Below, piece after piece: positions 52,245 to 60,930 of a DNA stretch of 64,000 nucleotides. The notes beneath the pieces are model-generated. The model saw nothing but the letters and a program-made list of their open reading frames with translations, was not told where the DNA came from and did no database searches. The stretch is from a bacterium (GTDB lineage Bacteria; UBA8248), in contig JAJDYR010000015.1 of NCBI GenBank assembly GCA_022825065.1, positions 138,315 to 202,314 of the forward strand, in the 5' to 3' direction. A program made the position numbers and the translations under genes. Position 1 is the first letter of the stretch. The number at the start of each line of letters is the position of its first letter.

Positions 52245-52456
52245 ATGAAGCCGCTTGACCCATACGATCCTCTCACTTCCACTCGCGGATTGATTCACTC
52301 AAGCCTAAGGACGAAGTCCGGGCTGGTTGGCATACAATCCACGTTTTGGAAGAAAAGTGGGTTCCCGCCTATTTCAACTCTCGGGAAGAGTCGTCTTGTA
52401 TTCAGCGGGCAGCCCGTGAGATCGACCACACATGGATTGTATGCCGGGTAAAATAG
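52245..52456 (+). pseudogene. Possible frameshifted small gene
   Basis: The ATG at 52245 opens a 68-residue frame that ends at 52451. A second frame, open from a TGA near 52257 to TAG at 52456, encodes from 52286 RIDSLKPKDEVRAGW, then WVPAYFNSREESSC and REIDHTWIVCRVK. The second frame looks more like a real protein but has no normal start codon. A frameshift close to 52285 would join the first frame to the second. A 13-base inverted repeat (52329-52341 and 52433-52445) lies within. Weak. Confidence 0.25.
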
Positions 52457-52667
52457 TGGGGGATTGAACCTGACTTGTCAAGTGGAAAACGAGGCTTTCG
52501 GTGAAGCTTAACCATTTATTCAAGAAAACCCCGCCATCATCCGGGAGCAAGAAAAAACGAAGAACACCTTCCCTGCCGCCCCACGGAATTACGGCATTCC
52601 GCACCCGCCTTTGAATCCACTTGCCCGGCGCGCCGGGCGTCGGCACATATTCTTGAAACGCGCTTCC

Positions 52668-53105
52668 CTACTTCTGCGCCCAGTCGGGAATCTCCTCGCC
52701 TTCGGGGATGTACTGCACCAGCTCCACCGCGAGGCCGCCCGTGGTCGCCGCGTTCGTGAAGGTGATGACGCCGCCGCGAGACCCGTAGGTAGGCGCGAGG
52801 ACGAACTCGACTCCTTTCGCCTCCCATTCGGCCATCGTGGCCCGTAAATCCTCGACGACGAAACAGACGTGGTGCAGACCCTCGCCGCGCGCGGCGATGA
52901 ACCGGTTGAGCGGCGCTTCGGGGTCGCTCATCTCGACGAGCTCCATCACCGCGCCTTCGGCCTCGTAGAAATCGAGGCGGGCGGTGTTGCCGGGGCGCTC
53001 ATAGACCTTTCTTTCAAGAAAGCGAAAGCCCAGCAAATCCTCCATCACGTTCTTTTTCTCATCCAGATTGCTCACGGCGTAACCGATGTGATCCATCTTC
53101 GGCAT
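52668..53105 (-). CDS. VOC-family protein, methylmalonyl-CoA-epimerase-like
   Basis: A 145-residue vicinal-oxygen-chelate protein. KMDHIGYAVSNLDE and GLHHVCFVVEDL supply the two metal-binding histidines in paired modules, and VMELVEM and VELVQY supply glutamates. The spacing fits the epimerase/glyoxalase-like subset of VOC. The ATG at 53105 has GGGAGGGG-type context upstream (GGAGGGGTTC). Substrate not certain. Confidence 0.82.
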   Translation of the reverse strand: MPKMDHIGYAVSNLDEKKNVMEDLLGFRFLERKVYERPGNTARLDFYEAEGAVMELVEMSDPEAPLNRFIAARGEGLHHVCFVVEDLRATMAEWEAKGVEFVLAPTYGSRGGVITFTNAATTGGLAVELVQYIPEGEEIPDWAQK

Positions 53106-53360
53106 TTTTCAGAACCCCTCCCGGAAATCAGGAAAACGAGAACACGATTCGTATGAAAACCCATTCGCAGGCTACCGCGTCCCCGCGCCCTGGCGCAAAT
53201 TCTTCCGGGCGCAAGCGACGCTCCCCCGCAAAGGCGAAAGGCGCCCGCAAGGGGGCTGTTGAAAAACCCCTCGTTGCCCGGAACCGACTGCCGCCGACGC
53301 GGCTACGGACTTCTCCCTGGTACTTATTGCCAACCGACGAGATAGAAGAGAATCACTCCC

Positions 53361-53547
53361 CCCTTGAGGGGGTTGTTGAAAAACCTGCAATGATGGCAAC
53401 GGGACTCCGACTTGCCGAAGGGAGTGTAGGGGCCGCATACATGCGGCCCTTGCAGTAGGTGAAAAAAAGCAGGGTCGCATGTATGCGACCCCTACACACA
53501 AATAAATTTTCTCTCGTCGGGGGACTTTTTCAACAACCCCTTGAGGG
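53361..53547. mobile_element. TIR-bounded element carrying a REP hairpin pair
   Basis: The ends CCCTTGAGGGGGTTGTTG.. (53361-53383) and ..CAACAACCCCTTGAGGG (53525-53547) are inverted copies of each other with two or three mismatches. Inside are GTAGGGGCCGCATACATGCG at about 53426 and GGTCGCATGTATGCGACCCC at about 53473, a pair of hairpins. No frame codes a protein. It has the same termini as the mosaic elements but a different core. Confidence 0.65.
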
Positions 53548-53831
53548 TCTGGCTTCCCGAGGGGAAAGCCAGACGAAGAGGCCGAGTCCTTTGGACGAAG
53601 GCCGATTCGATGGGGGGAGCTTTTCTGTGGCATATCCCCCCACCGATTCGCTTGCGGGCTTACGCCCTTAGCTCATCGTCGGCCTTCCCGAGGAGGAAAG
53701 ATGTCTGATCAAGGAGACGAAAAGGCAAAGGCGAAAATGGATTCCGTCGAACCCTTCCTCTGCTGGTCGGCTCCGACACCGGAATGACGGCCAAAACCCG
53801 AAACCGGGCGGAGGCGCAGGTTCTTGCCTCG

Positions 53832-54016
53832 AAAACCAACCCCCCCTACCCCCCCTTGTCAGGGGGGTAAAAAAAGAACGCCCCCTTGTCGGGGGGTATG
53901 AAAAGGCGGCGCCCGCCACCGGTATAAGGGCTTTTGTTTTTTCTTGCCCCCCTGACAAGGGGGGGTAGGGGGGGGTGGTTTTATCCCCTGAGGAGGAAGA
54001 CTTTTTCAGCAACCCC
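53832..54016. mobile_element. Mosaic inverted-repeat element, copy 7
   Basis: The left arm 53832-53868 and right arm 53946-53982 mirror each other. The loop holds CCTTGTCGGGGGG, a spare half-palindrome. The right flank continues TATCCCCTGAGGAGGAAG and TTTTTCAGCAACCCC to 54016. The interval 53106-54159 contains no gene. 53725-53790 resembles other GGAATGACG-type units. Confidence 0.7.
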
Positions 54017-54159
54017 GCAAGCGAGGATGTTCATCCGCAACCGCGTCTCGCCTCTCGCGCCCGCCCGGCGGGACAGCCGCCTGAAAGGGGTGGCCACCCG
54101 AAGGAGCGGTATGTATACTCTGCCTCTTTCGCGCAACAAAGAGGATTCTCCCGAAGCGT

Positions 54160-55044
54160 ATGTCCAACATTACGCCGCTTTTGAACATCGTCTTCCCGGT
54201 CATGGCGGTGATCGGCATCGGCTTCCTCTACGGCCGGTGGAAAAAGTTCGACCCCAGGGTCCTGGCCGAGCTCGTCCTGTTCCTGCTCGCCCCCGCCGTG
54301 ATGTTCGACGCACTCGCGCGCCAGCACATCATGTGGGATGAGTTGATCAAGGCGGGCGTCTTCTCCACGCTCATACAGGTCATCCCGGGCCTGGTCGCCT
54401 GGGCCATCAAGCGCGCGACGGGCATGACGCATCGCTCCTTCGTACCCAGCGTGATGCTCATGAACTCCGTCTCGCTGCCCTATCCCCTGGCGCTTCTGGC
54501 CTTCGGCGAGGAGGGCCTCGCCCAGACGGTGCTGCTCTCCATACCGAACGTGTTCATCTCCTTCACGCTGGGGATCATGGCATACGGCGGGCGCGCCGAT
54601 GTCAGGGAGCCGCTCAAGATGCCCGCCCTCTACGCGGCGATAGCGGGCATCGCCGTGGCGATGGCGGCGATCCCCGTGCCCAAATTCATCCTGCGCTTCT
54701 CGCACCTGACCGGGCGCGGCATGTTCCCGGTGGAGCTCTTCACGCTGGGCTACAGGCTCCGCTCCATCCGGGCGTCTGATTTCCGTGTAAGCCTGTTCGT
54801 GGCGGCGCTCCGGTTCGGGCTCGGGTTCGCGCTCGCCTGGGCGCTGTGTGAGGCCTTCGCGCTCACGGGCGCGTTCCGCGCTTCGCTCTTCCTGATGTCG
54901 TGCAGCCCGCCCGCCGTATTGAACTACATTTTCGCCGAGCGCTACAGCGAGGAAGGCTCCCTTGCCGCCTCCATCGTGTTCACGGGCACGGCGCTGAGCC
55001 TCGTCATCATCCCCTTGCTTCTGCTCTATCTGGGCGTGTCATAA
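54160..55044 (+). CDS. AEC-family (auxin-efflux-carrier-like) permease
   Basis: A 294-residue membrane protein with about ten helices. VIGIGFLYGRWKKFDPRVLAELVLFLLAPAVMFDAL is characteristic of the family's first helix pair, here described in part by FLLAPAVMFDAL. NSVSLPYPLALLAFG and SCSPPAVLNYIFAERY in the second half are the paired unwound-helix motifs. It probably exports or imports a carboxylate or hydrophobic anion. No strong ribosome site is near the ATG; a GAGGA is 14 bases away. Confidence 0.85.
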   Translation: MSNITPLLNIVFPVMAVIGIGFLYGRWKKFDPRVLAELVLFLLAPAVMFDALARQHIMWDELIKAGVFSTLIQVIPGLVAWAIKRATGMTHRSFVPSVMLMNSVSLPYPLALLAFGEEGLAQTVLLSIPNVFISFTLGIMAYGGRADVREPLKMPALYAAIAGIAVAMAAIPVPKFILRFSHLTGRGMFPVELFTLGYRLRSIRASDFRVSLFVAALRFGLGFALAWALCEAFALTGAFRASLFLMSCSPPAVLNYIFAERYSEEGSLAASIVFTGTALSLVIIPLLLLYLGVS

Positions 55045-55077
55045 GGGCCGGGATTGTTGGTGAATTGCGGCAATGGG

Positions 55078-55254
55078 GGTTGTTGAAAAAGTCCTCTTTA
55101 TAAGGGGTAGAGGGGACGCCCCTCTTGTCTGGAAAACCAACCCCCCCTACCCCCCCTTGTCAGGGGGGTAAAAAAAGGCGATACCCCTCCGCCGGGTTGA
55201 GGGCTTTGCTTTTTCTTACCCCCCTGACAAGGGGGGGTAGGGGGGGTTGCCTTT
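55078..55254. mobile_element. Mosaic inverted-repeat element, copy 8
   Basis: Left end GGGGTTGTTGAAAAAG at 55076-55091, then a TAAGGGGTAGAGGGGACGCC flank, arms 55131-55168 and 55217-55254. The right arm ends directly at GTTGCCTTTATG, 17 bases from the VTT gene's stop. It lies between convergent genes. Confidence 0.75.
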
Positions 55255-55270
55255 ATGAATGAAGTTTCCC

Positions 55271-55984
55271 TTAGTCGCGATTGATCCCCCTCCCGGCCTT
55301 TTCCTTGAGCCATTCTCTCAAGGGCTCCTGGAAGTAGACCGCCGCCGCCCCGGCCACGACAGCGACGATGAGGAGCGCGACCACCATCCCGTATTGCTCC
55401 TCGTACATCCCCGCCCCCTGGACCCCCAGCATAATGGTGCCGGGGATTCTGCCGAGACACGAGATGATCACGAACGTAAGCGTCCTCAGCGGACTCAGGC
55501 CCAGCAGGTAGCACATGTAGTCCTTGGGGAAGCCCGGAATCGAGAAGAAGATAAAGGCGAGAAAAGCGCCCCTGTTCGTGATGAGGAAGTCGAATTTATC
55601 GAGAATTTTGGGCGGGATGAGTTTTTCCACGAAGGGGCGGCCCAGCCTTCGCCCGATGTAGAACGCGAGAAAACTGCCTATCGTCAGGCCGATGGTGCTC
55701 AGGATCGTCGCCGTGAGCGCGCCGTAGACGTAGCCGCCCAGAAATCCCGTCAACTCCCCCGGTATGGGGGAGAAAACCACCTGGAGCACCTGCACGCCGA
55801 CGAACACGGCCGGACCCCAGGGGCCGTAGGAATAAATCCAGTCCCTGAACCTCTCTTTCTTGTCCTGGAGCTTCACCAGGTACGCCCAGGCGTCGTCTAT
55901 CTGACCCCAGAAGAGGTAGGCGAGCAGCGCCGCCGCCAGCAGGCACAGTCCCGCCGTCCACAGGATTTTCGTCTTGCCGTTCAA
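55271..55984 (-). CDS. VTT-domain (TVP38/TMEM64-type) membrane protein
   Basis: A 237-residue membrane protein with about six helices. FSPIPGELTGFLGGYVYGAL is the central VTT signature, with the reentrant loop's PGE, and IPGFPKDYMCYLLGLSPL follows. Family members are thought to move lipids across the membrane. The start ATG at 55984 lies 180 bases from the divergent queG. No further partner is seen. Confidence 0.82.
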   Translation of the reverse strand: MNGKTKILWTAGLCLLAAALLAYLFWGQIDDAWAYLVKLQDKKERFRDWIYSYGPWGPAVFVGVQVLQVVFSPIPGELTGFLGGYVYGALTATILSTIGLTIGSFLAFYIGRRLGRPFVEKLIPPKILDKFDFLITNRGAFLAFIFFSIPGFPKDYMCYLLGLSPLRTLTFVIISCLGRIPGTIMLGVQGAGMYEEQYGMVVALLIVAVVAGAAAVYFQEPLREWLKEKAGRGINRD

Positions 55985-56162
55985 CTCGGGTTTTCCTTTT
56001 GCGGGCGATGAAACGCTGGGAACGAAAACGAACCATTACATACCACCAAATCTCCCGCATGGATAACAAAAAAACTCTTCCCGGCGCAATTGTTGACACA
56101 AAGCCGCCCGCCCGCCAAGATCAATGGTTCACGAGACTTATCCGAAACCACCTGGAGAAGAG

Positions 56163-57404
56163 ATGGCCGACGCCCGCCCGAACGCGCATCCCGAAGATTC
56201 CGGCGCGAATCCCGCCTGCACAGGGGAGAGCCGCCTGGGCGCGGGCGAGCTCACGAGCGCCGTCAAGGAATGCGCGCTCTCGCACGGCTTCGATCTGGCC
56301 GCCGTCGCCCCGCCCGGCCTGGGCGAGGCGCATGGACGGTACCTTGAGTGGATCGAACGAGGCTACGCGGGCGAGATGAGCTATCTCTCCAGAAACCCCT
56401 ACGTGCGCGGCGATTTGCGCCGCCTCTGGCCGGAGACCCGCGCCGTGCTCGTCGTCGCCATGCAGTACAAGCCCGAACGCGAGACGCCCCACGCGGAGGG
56501 CCAGGGCAAAATCGCGCGCTACGCCCACGGCGGGGACTACCACAAGTTCATAAAAAAACGCCTCATCCGCGTCCTGCGTGATCTGAAGGAACTCGACCCC
56601 GGCGTCGAGGGCAGAAGCTACGTGGATACCGGCCCCCTGCTCGAGCGCGACCTGGCCGTCCTCGCGGGCCTCGGCTGGAAAGGGAAGAACTCGCTGCTGC
56701 TCTCACGTCGGCTTGGGAGTTATTTCTTCCTGGGATGCCTGCTCCTGAACAGGGCGCTGGAGCCGGACACGCCCTTTTACGAGGAGCACTGCGGCACGTG
56801 CACGCGGTGCATCGACGATTGTCCGACAGAGGCCATCATCGCGCCCGGCGTGGTGGACGCGCGGCGCTGCATCTCCTATCTCACCATCGAGCTCAGAGGC
56901 CCGATTCCCCGAGAGCTTCGCGCTCCGGTGGGCGCGCACATCTTCGGCTGCGACATCTGCCAGGAGGTGTGCCCCTGGAACGACGACGTCCCCCATGCGC
57001 GCGAGCCGCGGTTCGACCCACGCCCGGCGGCGCTGGATCCGCAGTTGCACGAGTTCGCCGCGATGGACGAGCGGCAGTTCCAGAAGGCGTTTCGCGGCAC
57101 GCCCGTCATGCGCGCGCGCTACGGGGGGTTCCTGAGGAACGTCATCGTCGCCATCGGCAACACGGGAGGCGAAGAGAGCATCTCGCCCCTGGCCCGCGCG
57201 CTCGAACACCGCGAACCCCTGGCCCGCGGCCACGCCGCGTGGGCGCTCGCCCGGGTCGGCAAAAGAGTGCGCGATGAGCGCCCGCGCTTCGCTCTGGAGG
57301 CCCGGCTCGAAGTCGAAAGAGACGCCTGGGTGCGCGAGGAGATCGAACTCGCCCTCGGGGAATTCGCGCTGCTCTCGCTGCCGGTTCTGGGGTTTGAGGA
57401 GTGA
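56163..57404 (+). CDS. queG: Epoxyqueuosine reductase QueG
   Basis: A 413-residue QueG, last enzyme of queuosine-tRNA synthesis, using cobalamin and two 4Fe-4S clusters. EMSYLSRNPYVRGDLRRLWP and QYKPE lead into the cobalamin-binding half. Cluster motifs are CGTCTRCIDDCPTEAI and CDICQEVCPWN. A HEAT-like region follows (SPLARALEHREPLARGHAAW). The ATG at 56163 has GGAGAAGA just upstream. A longer frame from 56124 is less likely. The C-terminal extension of about 40 residues beyond the HEAT region is slightly long. Confidence 0.93.
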   Translation: MADARPNAHPEDSGANPACTGESRLGAGELTSAVKECALSHGFDLAAVAPPGLGEAHGRYLEWIERGYAGEMSYLSRNPYVRGDLRRLWPETRAVLVVAMQYKPERETPHAEGQGKIARYAHGGDYHKFIKKRLIRVLRDLKELDPGVEGRSYVDTGPLLERDLAVLAGLGWKGKNSLLLSRRLGSYFFLGCLLLNRALEPDTPFYEEHCGTCTRCIDDCPTEAIIAPGVVDARRCISYLTIELRGPIPRELRAPVGAHIFGCDICQEVCPWNDDVPHAREPRFDPRPAALDPQLHEFAAMDERQFQKAFRGTPVMRARYGGFLRNVIVAIGNTGGEESISPLARALEHREPLARGHAAWALARVGKRVRDERPRFALEARLEVERDAWVREEIELALGEFALLSLPVLGFEE

Positions 57405-57501
57405 AGAACAAGCAGTCTCAGTTATGAGTATGTGAAAATCTGTCGTACGCAACTTCAAGGAAGTCCTCTCTGCAAGATTATTCCACTCGCACATTTTCGA
57501 C

Positions 57502-57507
57502 TATAAT
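57502..57507 (+). promoter_or_regulatory. Candidate -10 box of the VapBC-like operon
   Basis: TATAAT lies 29 bases before the ATG at 57536. Its location means that an ATG at 57506 cannot be translated from this promoter, which supports the later start with its AAGGAGAT. A -35 box cannot be named confidently. Confidence 0.4.
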
Positions 57508-57535
57508 GGAAACGACATTGCAAGGAGATCCACTG

Positions 57536-58207
57536 ATGGTTGCGACGACAGAAAATCTACTTGGTGTTGGGCTCTACACTACCCGGGAGGCGGCATATTA
57601 TGCACAAGTTTCTCCTCACCTCGTAACACGATGGTTCTACACTGATCCTGTATTAGAGTCAGGAGTCGATATTCCCGAACAGCGTTTAATCACATTTGCT
57701 GATTTTATCCAACTCGGGGCCATCCGCACGGCCAGAAAAGAAGGCGTGTCTCTTGCAAAAATCAAGCAAGCCCTTACATACGCTAAAAAACTGGGAATTG
57801 ATCGCCCATTAGCCAGAAAATATGGAGAAGTCTGGCATATCGTAGGAAAGAACATTGTATTCAGGAGTGACCCCGATAGCGAGAAATACTATCAGGCATC
57901 CGGGAGATCCAGAGGAAACTTAGTGATTCCAGCATTCGTAGAAATTTACCAAAGGAAAATTAGTTTTGATGAAACCTTTCTGGCAACGCAAATTCGTCCA
58001 TACAACTATAAAAACTGGAACATTCTCTTAGACCCCGAGGTTAGATTTGGAGAGCCCATAATCGAAGATTCCGGCTACACAGTGAAAACACTTTGGTCAG
58101 CCGTTTCGTCCGAAGGAGGAATAGAGCGCGCCGCCGATGTTTTTGGGGTAGAAATCGATGCGGTAGAAGCAGCCTGCAATTATGTGGACCATTACCTAGA
58201 TAACTAA
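57536..58207 (+). CDS. DUF433-type antitoxin (VapB45-like)
   Basis: A 223-residue protein. The first part is a MerR-like helix-turn-helix (GLYTTREAAYYAQVSPHLV). The last 75 residues are a DUF433 module: ILLDPEVRFGEPIIEDSGYTVKTL, here seen as RFGEPIIEDSGYTV, then VFGVEIDAVEAACNYVDHY. M. tuberculosis VapB45 (Rv2018) has this size and order and is followed by the toxin VapC45, just as here. AAGGAGAT sits eight bases before the ATG. The DNA is AT-rich compared with queG, a mark of transfer. Confidence 0.8.
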   Translation: MVATTENLLGVGLYTTREAAYYAQVSPHLVTRWFYTDPVLESGVDIPEQRLITFADFIQLGAIRTARKEGVSLAKIKQALTYAKKLGIDRPLARKYGEVWHIVGKNIVFRSDPDSEKYYQASGRSRGNLVIPAFVEIYQRKISFDETFLATQIRPYNYKNWNILLDPEVRFGEPIIEDSGYTVKTLWSAVSSEGGIERAADVFGVEIDAVEAACNYVDHYLDN

Positions 58208-58218
58208 TTTCTGGCATC

Positions 58219-58662
58219 ATGACTGACCCTATCAAAATTCTTCTGGACGAATGCATTAGCAAAAAAATTGCTCCCCCGTTACAAGAACTCGCCGATAAAG
58301 ACAGAAATAGAGACATTACTTTTGCTTCGATATTCGATCTGGGGTGGGATCACGAAAAAGATCCCGAATGGATACCCAAAGCGGCAACGGATGGTTGGAT
58401 AGTCATAAGCACGGATTGGGGCATCAAGAACAGAAGTGTTTCATTCAGGGTAATCTGCGAACAAAATGGAGTTACTTATGTCTTAATGACCAAATCCATC
58501 CTGCATGACAATCAATTTGAAAAAGCGTGCGCGATATTGCATGTGAAAGAGGACTTGTTCTCCCTCATCACGGCCCCAAAAGGTTCCGGGTATTTACTTG
58601 CCGGAAAACCGGGAAAGTATTTTCTGAGAACAACCCCTTTCAAGAGAATTATTCGGTCTTAA
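58219..58662 (+). CDS. PIN-like toxin (VapC45-like)
   Basis: A 147-residue protein. ILLDECISKKIAPPL holds an N-terminal acidic pair (Asp-Glu) and VISTDWGIKNR a second Asp, as in PIN-like nucleases of the VapC45 group. The usual third acidic site is less clear. It follows the antitoxin by 11 bases with similar low GC. The likely role is an RNA-cleaving toxin, held inactive by the antitoxin. Confidence 0.75.
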   Translation: MTDPIKILLDECISKKIAPPLQELADKDRNRDITFASIFDLGWDHEKDPEWIPKAATDGWIVISTDWGIKNRSVSFRVICEQNGVTYVLMTKSILHDNQFEKACAILHVKEDLFSLITAPKGSGYLLAGKPGKYFLRTTPFKRIIRS

Positions 58663-58795
58663 AAATTTACTCATCGAGGAACAACATATATCCACCTCCG
58701 CCCGGCGTTCCGGCTCTTTCTCCCGTGTGCTAGAATCGTGGCCTCTAAAGACAACTCGGCGTCTTGAGCCGGTTCAGACACGATGGGAGCGCGCA

Positions 58796-59599
58796 ATGAA
58801 AACCGTATCCGTGAACGGAATCGATATCGCCTACCAGGAATCGGGGAGCGGACCGCCGCTCCTGCTCCTGCACGGGTTTTCGCTGGATCACACCATCTGG
58901 GCGCCGCAGGTGGAAGCCCTGCAGAGAAGCTACCGCGTCCTGGTCCCCGACCTGCGCGGCATGGGGCGGACGCCGCATTCGGGCGGGCAAATCACGGTCG
59001 CGATGATGGCCGACGACATGGCGGCGTTCCTGGGCGCGCTCGACATCAGCGCCGCCGCCGTGGCGGGGTTCTCGCTGGGCGGCTACATCCTGCTCGAGAT
59101 GGTGCTCCGCCACCCGCTCAAGGTGCGCGCGTGCGGGTTCATCAGCACACGGGCGACGGCGGATACCGAAGAAGGGAAAAAGGTGCGCCTGCAGCACATG
59201 CAGACCGTCATCGACGAGGGAATGGCGGGCTTTGCCGGGCACTTCATCGAGAGTCTCTTCGCGCCCGACTACATCGCCTCCCATCCGCTCGAAATCGAGG
59301 CCACGCAGAAAGTCGTGCTCTCCCAGGTTCCCGATTCCATCGCCTTGCTCATCGACGCGCTCAGGAGACGCGAGGAGCTGACGCCGCGCCTGGGCGAAAT
59401 TGCCGTGCCCTGCCTGGTGTTCGGCGGCACGGGCGACGCGCTGGTGCCGCACGCGCAGATGACCGCACTCCACGAGGGGCTGGGCGACTCCGTCATCGAG
59501 TTGGTGGAAGGCGCTGGCCACACGACGCCGTTCGAGTGCGCGGATAGAGTGAGCTTCCAGCTCGACCAGATGATGCAGCGCGCGGGCATGTGGATGTAG
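58796..59599 (+). CDS. Alpha/beta hydrolase, 3-oxoadipate-lactonase-like
   Basis: A 267-residue hydrolase. LLLLHGFSLDHTIW is the oxyanion motif, VAGFSLGGYI the nucleophile elbow with Ser, FGGTGDALVPH contains the acid, and VEGAGHTTPFE the His. This order and length suit 3-oxoadipate enol-lactonase-type or related esterases. The ATG at 58796 has GGGAG seven bases upstream. It stands alone between VapBC and a repeat element. Confidence 0.86.
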   Translation: MKTVSVNGIDIAYQESGSGPPLLLLHGFSLDHTIWAPQVEALQRSYRVLVPDLRGMGRTPHSGGQITVAMMADDMAAFLGALDISAAAVAGFSLGGYILLEMVLRHPLKVRACGFISTRATADTEEGKKVRLQHMQTVIDEGMAGFAGHFIESLFAPDYIASHPLEIEATQKVVLSQVPDSIALLIDALRRREELTPRLGEIAVPCLVFGGTGDALVPHAQMTALHEGLGDSVIELVEGAGHTTPFECADRVSFQLDQMMQRAGMWM

Positions 59600-59702
59600 G
59601 CGCGAACTGGATTCACTCCCCAGAAAATTTTTCCGTGAAATGGTTGAGACGATTGCTCCGCTTCTTCGTCCGGCTTTCCCCTCGGGAATCCAGACCCTCA
59701 AA

Positions 59703-59960
59703 AAGCTGTTGAAAAAGTCCGTGAGAGAGGAATGGGAATCCTCTGAAAGGGAAACCCCATAAAACCAACCCCCCCTACCCCCCCTTGACAGGGGGGTAAA
59801 AAAGGCCGACGCCCTGGCAAGCGGGGAATATGAATAAAGATGACGCCCGCCGCCGGGCCAGGTGGTCGGCTTTTTCATACCTGCCGCCGAGTGGAGGGGG
59901 TTTTGCTTTTTCTTGCCCCCCTGACAAGGGGGGGTAGGGGGGGTTGCCTTTGTCCCTACG
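59703..59960. mobile_element. Mosaic inverted-repeat element, copy 9 (insert-bearing)
   Basis: GCTGTTGAAAAAGTCC at about 59704 begins the copy. Arms are 59761-59797 (with CCTTGACAGG instead of CCTTGTCAGG) and 59915-59951. The loop of nearly 120 bases contains two short repeated GCCGCCG units. Another flank, CCCCATAAAACCAACC, differs from that in copies 1 and 2. The rest of 59600-60008 is not coding. Confidence 0.7.
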
Positions 59961-60008
59961 GCGAGAACGCGCCGCAGTCGCAGGGGAGGACCTGTGTGCC
60001 TCCCCGCA

Positions 60009-60782
60009 CTACTCCCAAAATACTCTTTCTCTCAGCCAGTCGATCTGCGCCGCGGGTGCTGCGAGGACGGGCTCGGGCGCGCGGCGGCCGTCGGCCAGGG
60101 CGGCGTAGTCGATCTCCGCTCCCGAAAGGTAGCGCACCCTTCCGCCCGCGCGTTCGTAGATGAACGCGGCTGCGGCGAAGTCATACGCGCGAATCGGCTC
60201 CATCAGCGTACCGAAGGCCGAACCCGCCGCGGTCAGGCAGATATGGCAGGCGGCGGAGGCGAGCGCGAGAAAACGCCCCGGATAGCGATGCGTAAGGCCC
60301 TCCACCACGCCGCACGGCACGAAGAGATAATCGTGCGCGTTGGGAACCTCCTGACAGACTTCGGCGAGAGGAGCATCGTTTCTCATCGCGGGGCCCGAAG
60401 CCGATGCGGTGAAGGTCTCCCCCATCGCGGGCATGTGGACGACGCCCGCTTCCACGCGCGAGCCTCTGAGACACGCGACCGAGACCGCCCAGAAGGGGAG
60501 TCCCTTGAGATAAGGCCCGGTGCCGTCGATGGGGTCTATCGCCCACCAGCGGGTATCCGGGCCGATATCGCCCCCGCCGCTCACGCCGCTTTCTTCCGCG
60601 AGTACGGGGTCGCCTGGATACGCCGCTCGAATCGCCTCGATGATGACGCCCTCCACCTCCCTGTCGGCGCGCGAGACGATGCTGCGCCCTTTGGCTTCGG
60701 CCTCCACGCAGCCGGACAACTCCACCGCGCGCGCGCCCGCCTGGCGCGCAATCTCTTCGATGAACGAAACGACGTCCGGCAC
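60009..60782 (-). CDS. Inositol-monophosphatase-family phosphatase
   Basis: A 257-residue magnesium-dependent phosphatase. VLAEESG is the first metal site (Glu), WAIDPIDGTGPYLKG the second (Asp-Pro-x-Asp-Gly-Thr), and AYDFAAAAFIYERAGG the C-terminal Asp site. Unusually the last metal motif has YDFAAAA, where WDxAAG is common. The GTG at 60782 has AAGGAGAG five bases upstream. The natural substrate could be inositol phosphate, fructose bisphosphate or PAP. Confidence 0.82.
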   Translation of the reverse strand: MPDVVSFIEEIARQAGARAVELSGCVEAEAKGRSIVSRADREVEGVIIEAIRAAYPGDPVLAEESGVSGGGDIGPDTRWWAIDPIDGTGPYLKGLPFWAVSVACLRGSRVEAGVVHMPAMGETFTASASGPAMRNDAPLAEVCQEVPNAHDYLFVPCGVVEGLTHRYPGRFLALASAACHICLTAAGSAFGTLMEPIRAYDFAAAAFIYERAGGRVRYLSGAEIDYAALADGRRAPEPVLAAPAAQIDWLRERVFWE

Positions 60783-60930
60783 CGGACTCTCCTTTTCTCG
60801 CGCTTTCGAGGTGCGCGCATGATGGAGGAGGCTCTGCGCCATCGCAAGGGCCGTGCGGACGCGAGGCCACTGAAACGGTCATCAGAAACCGGAGAATGCG
60901 GGGTGAAGCAGCAGCGCAGGCTCTCGCCCT

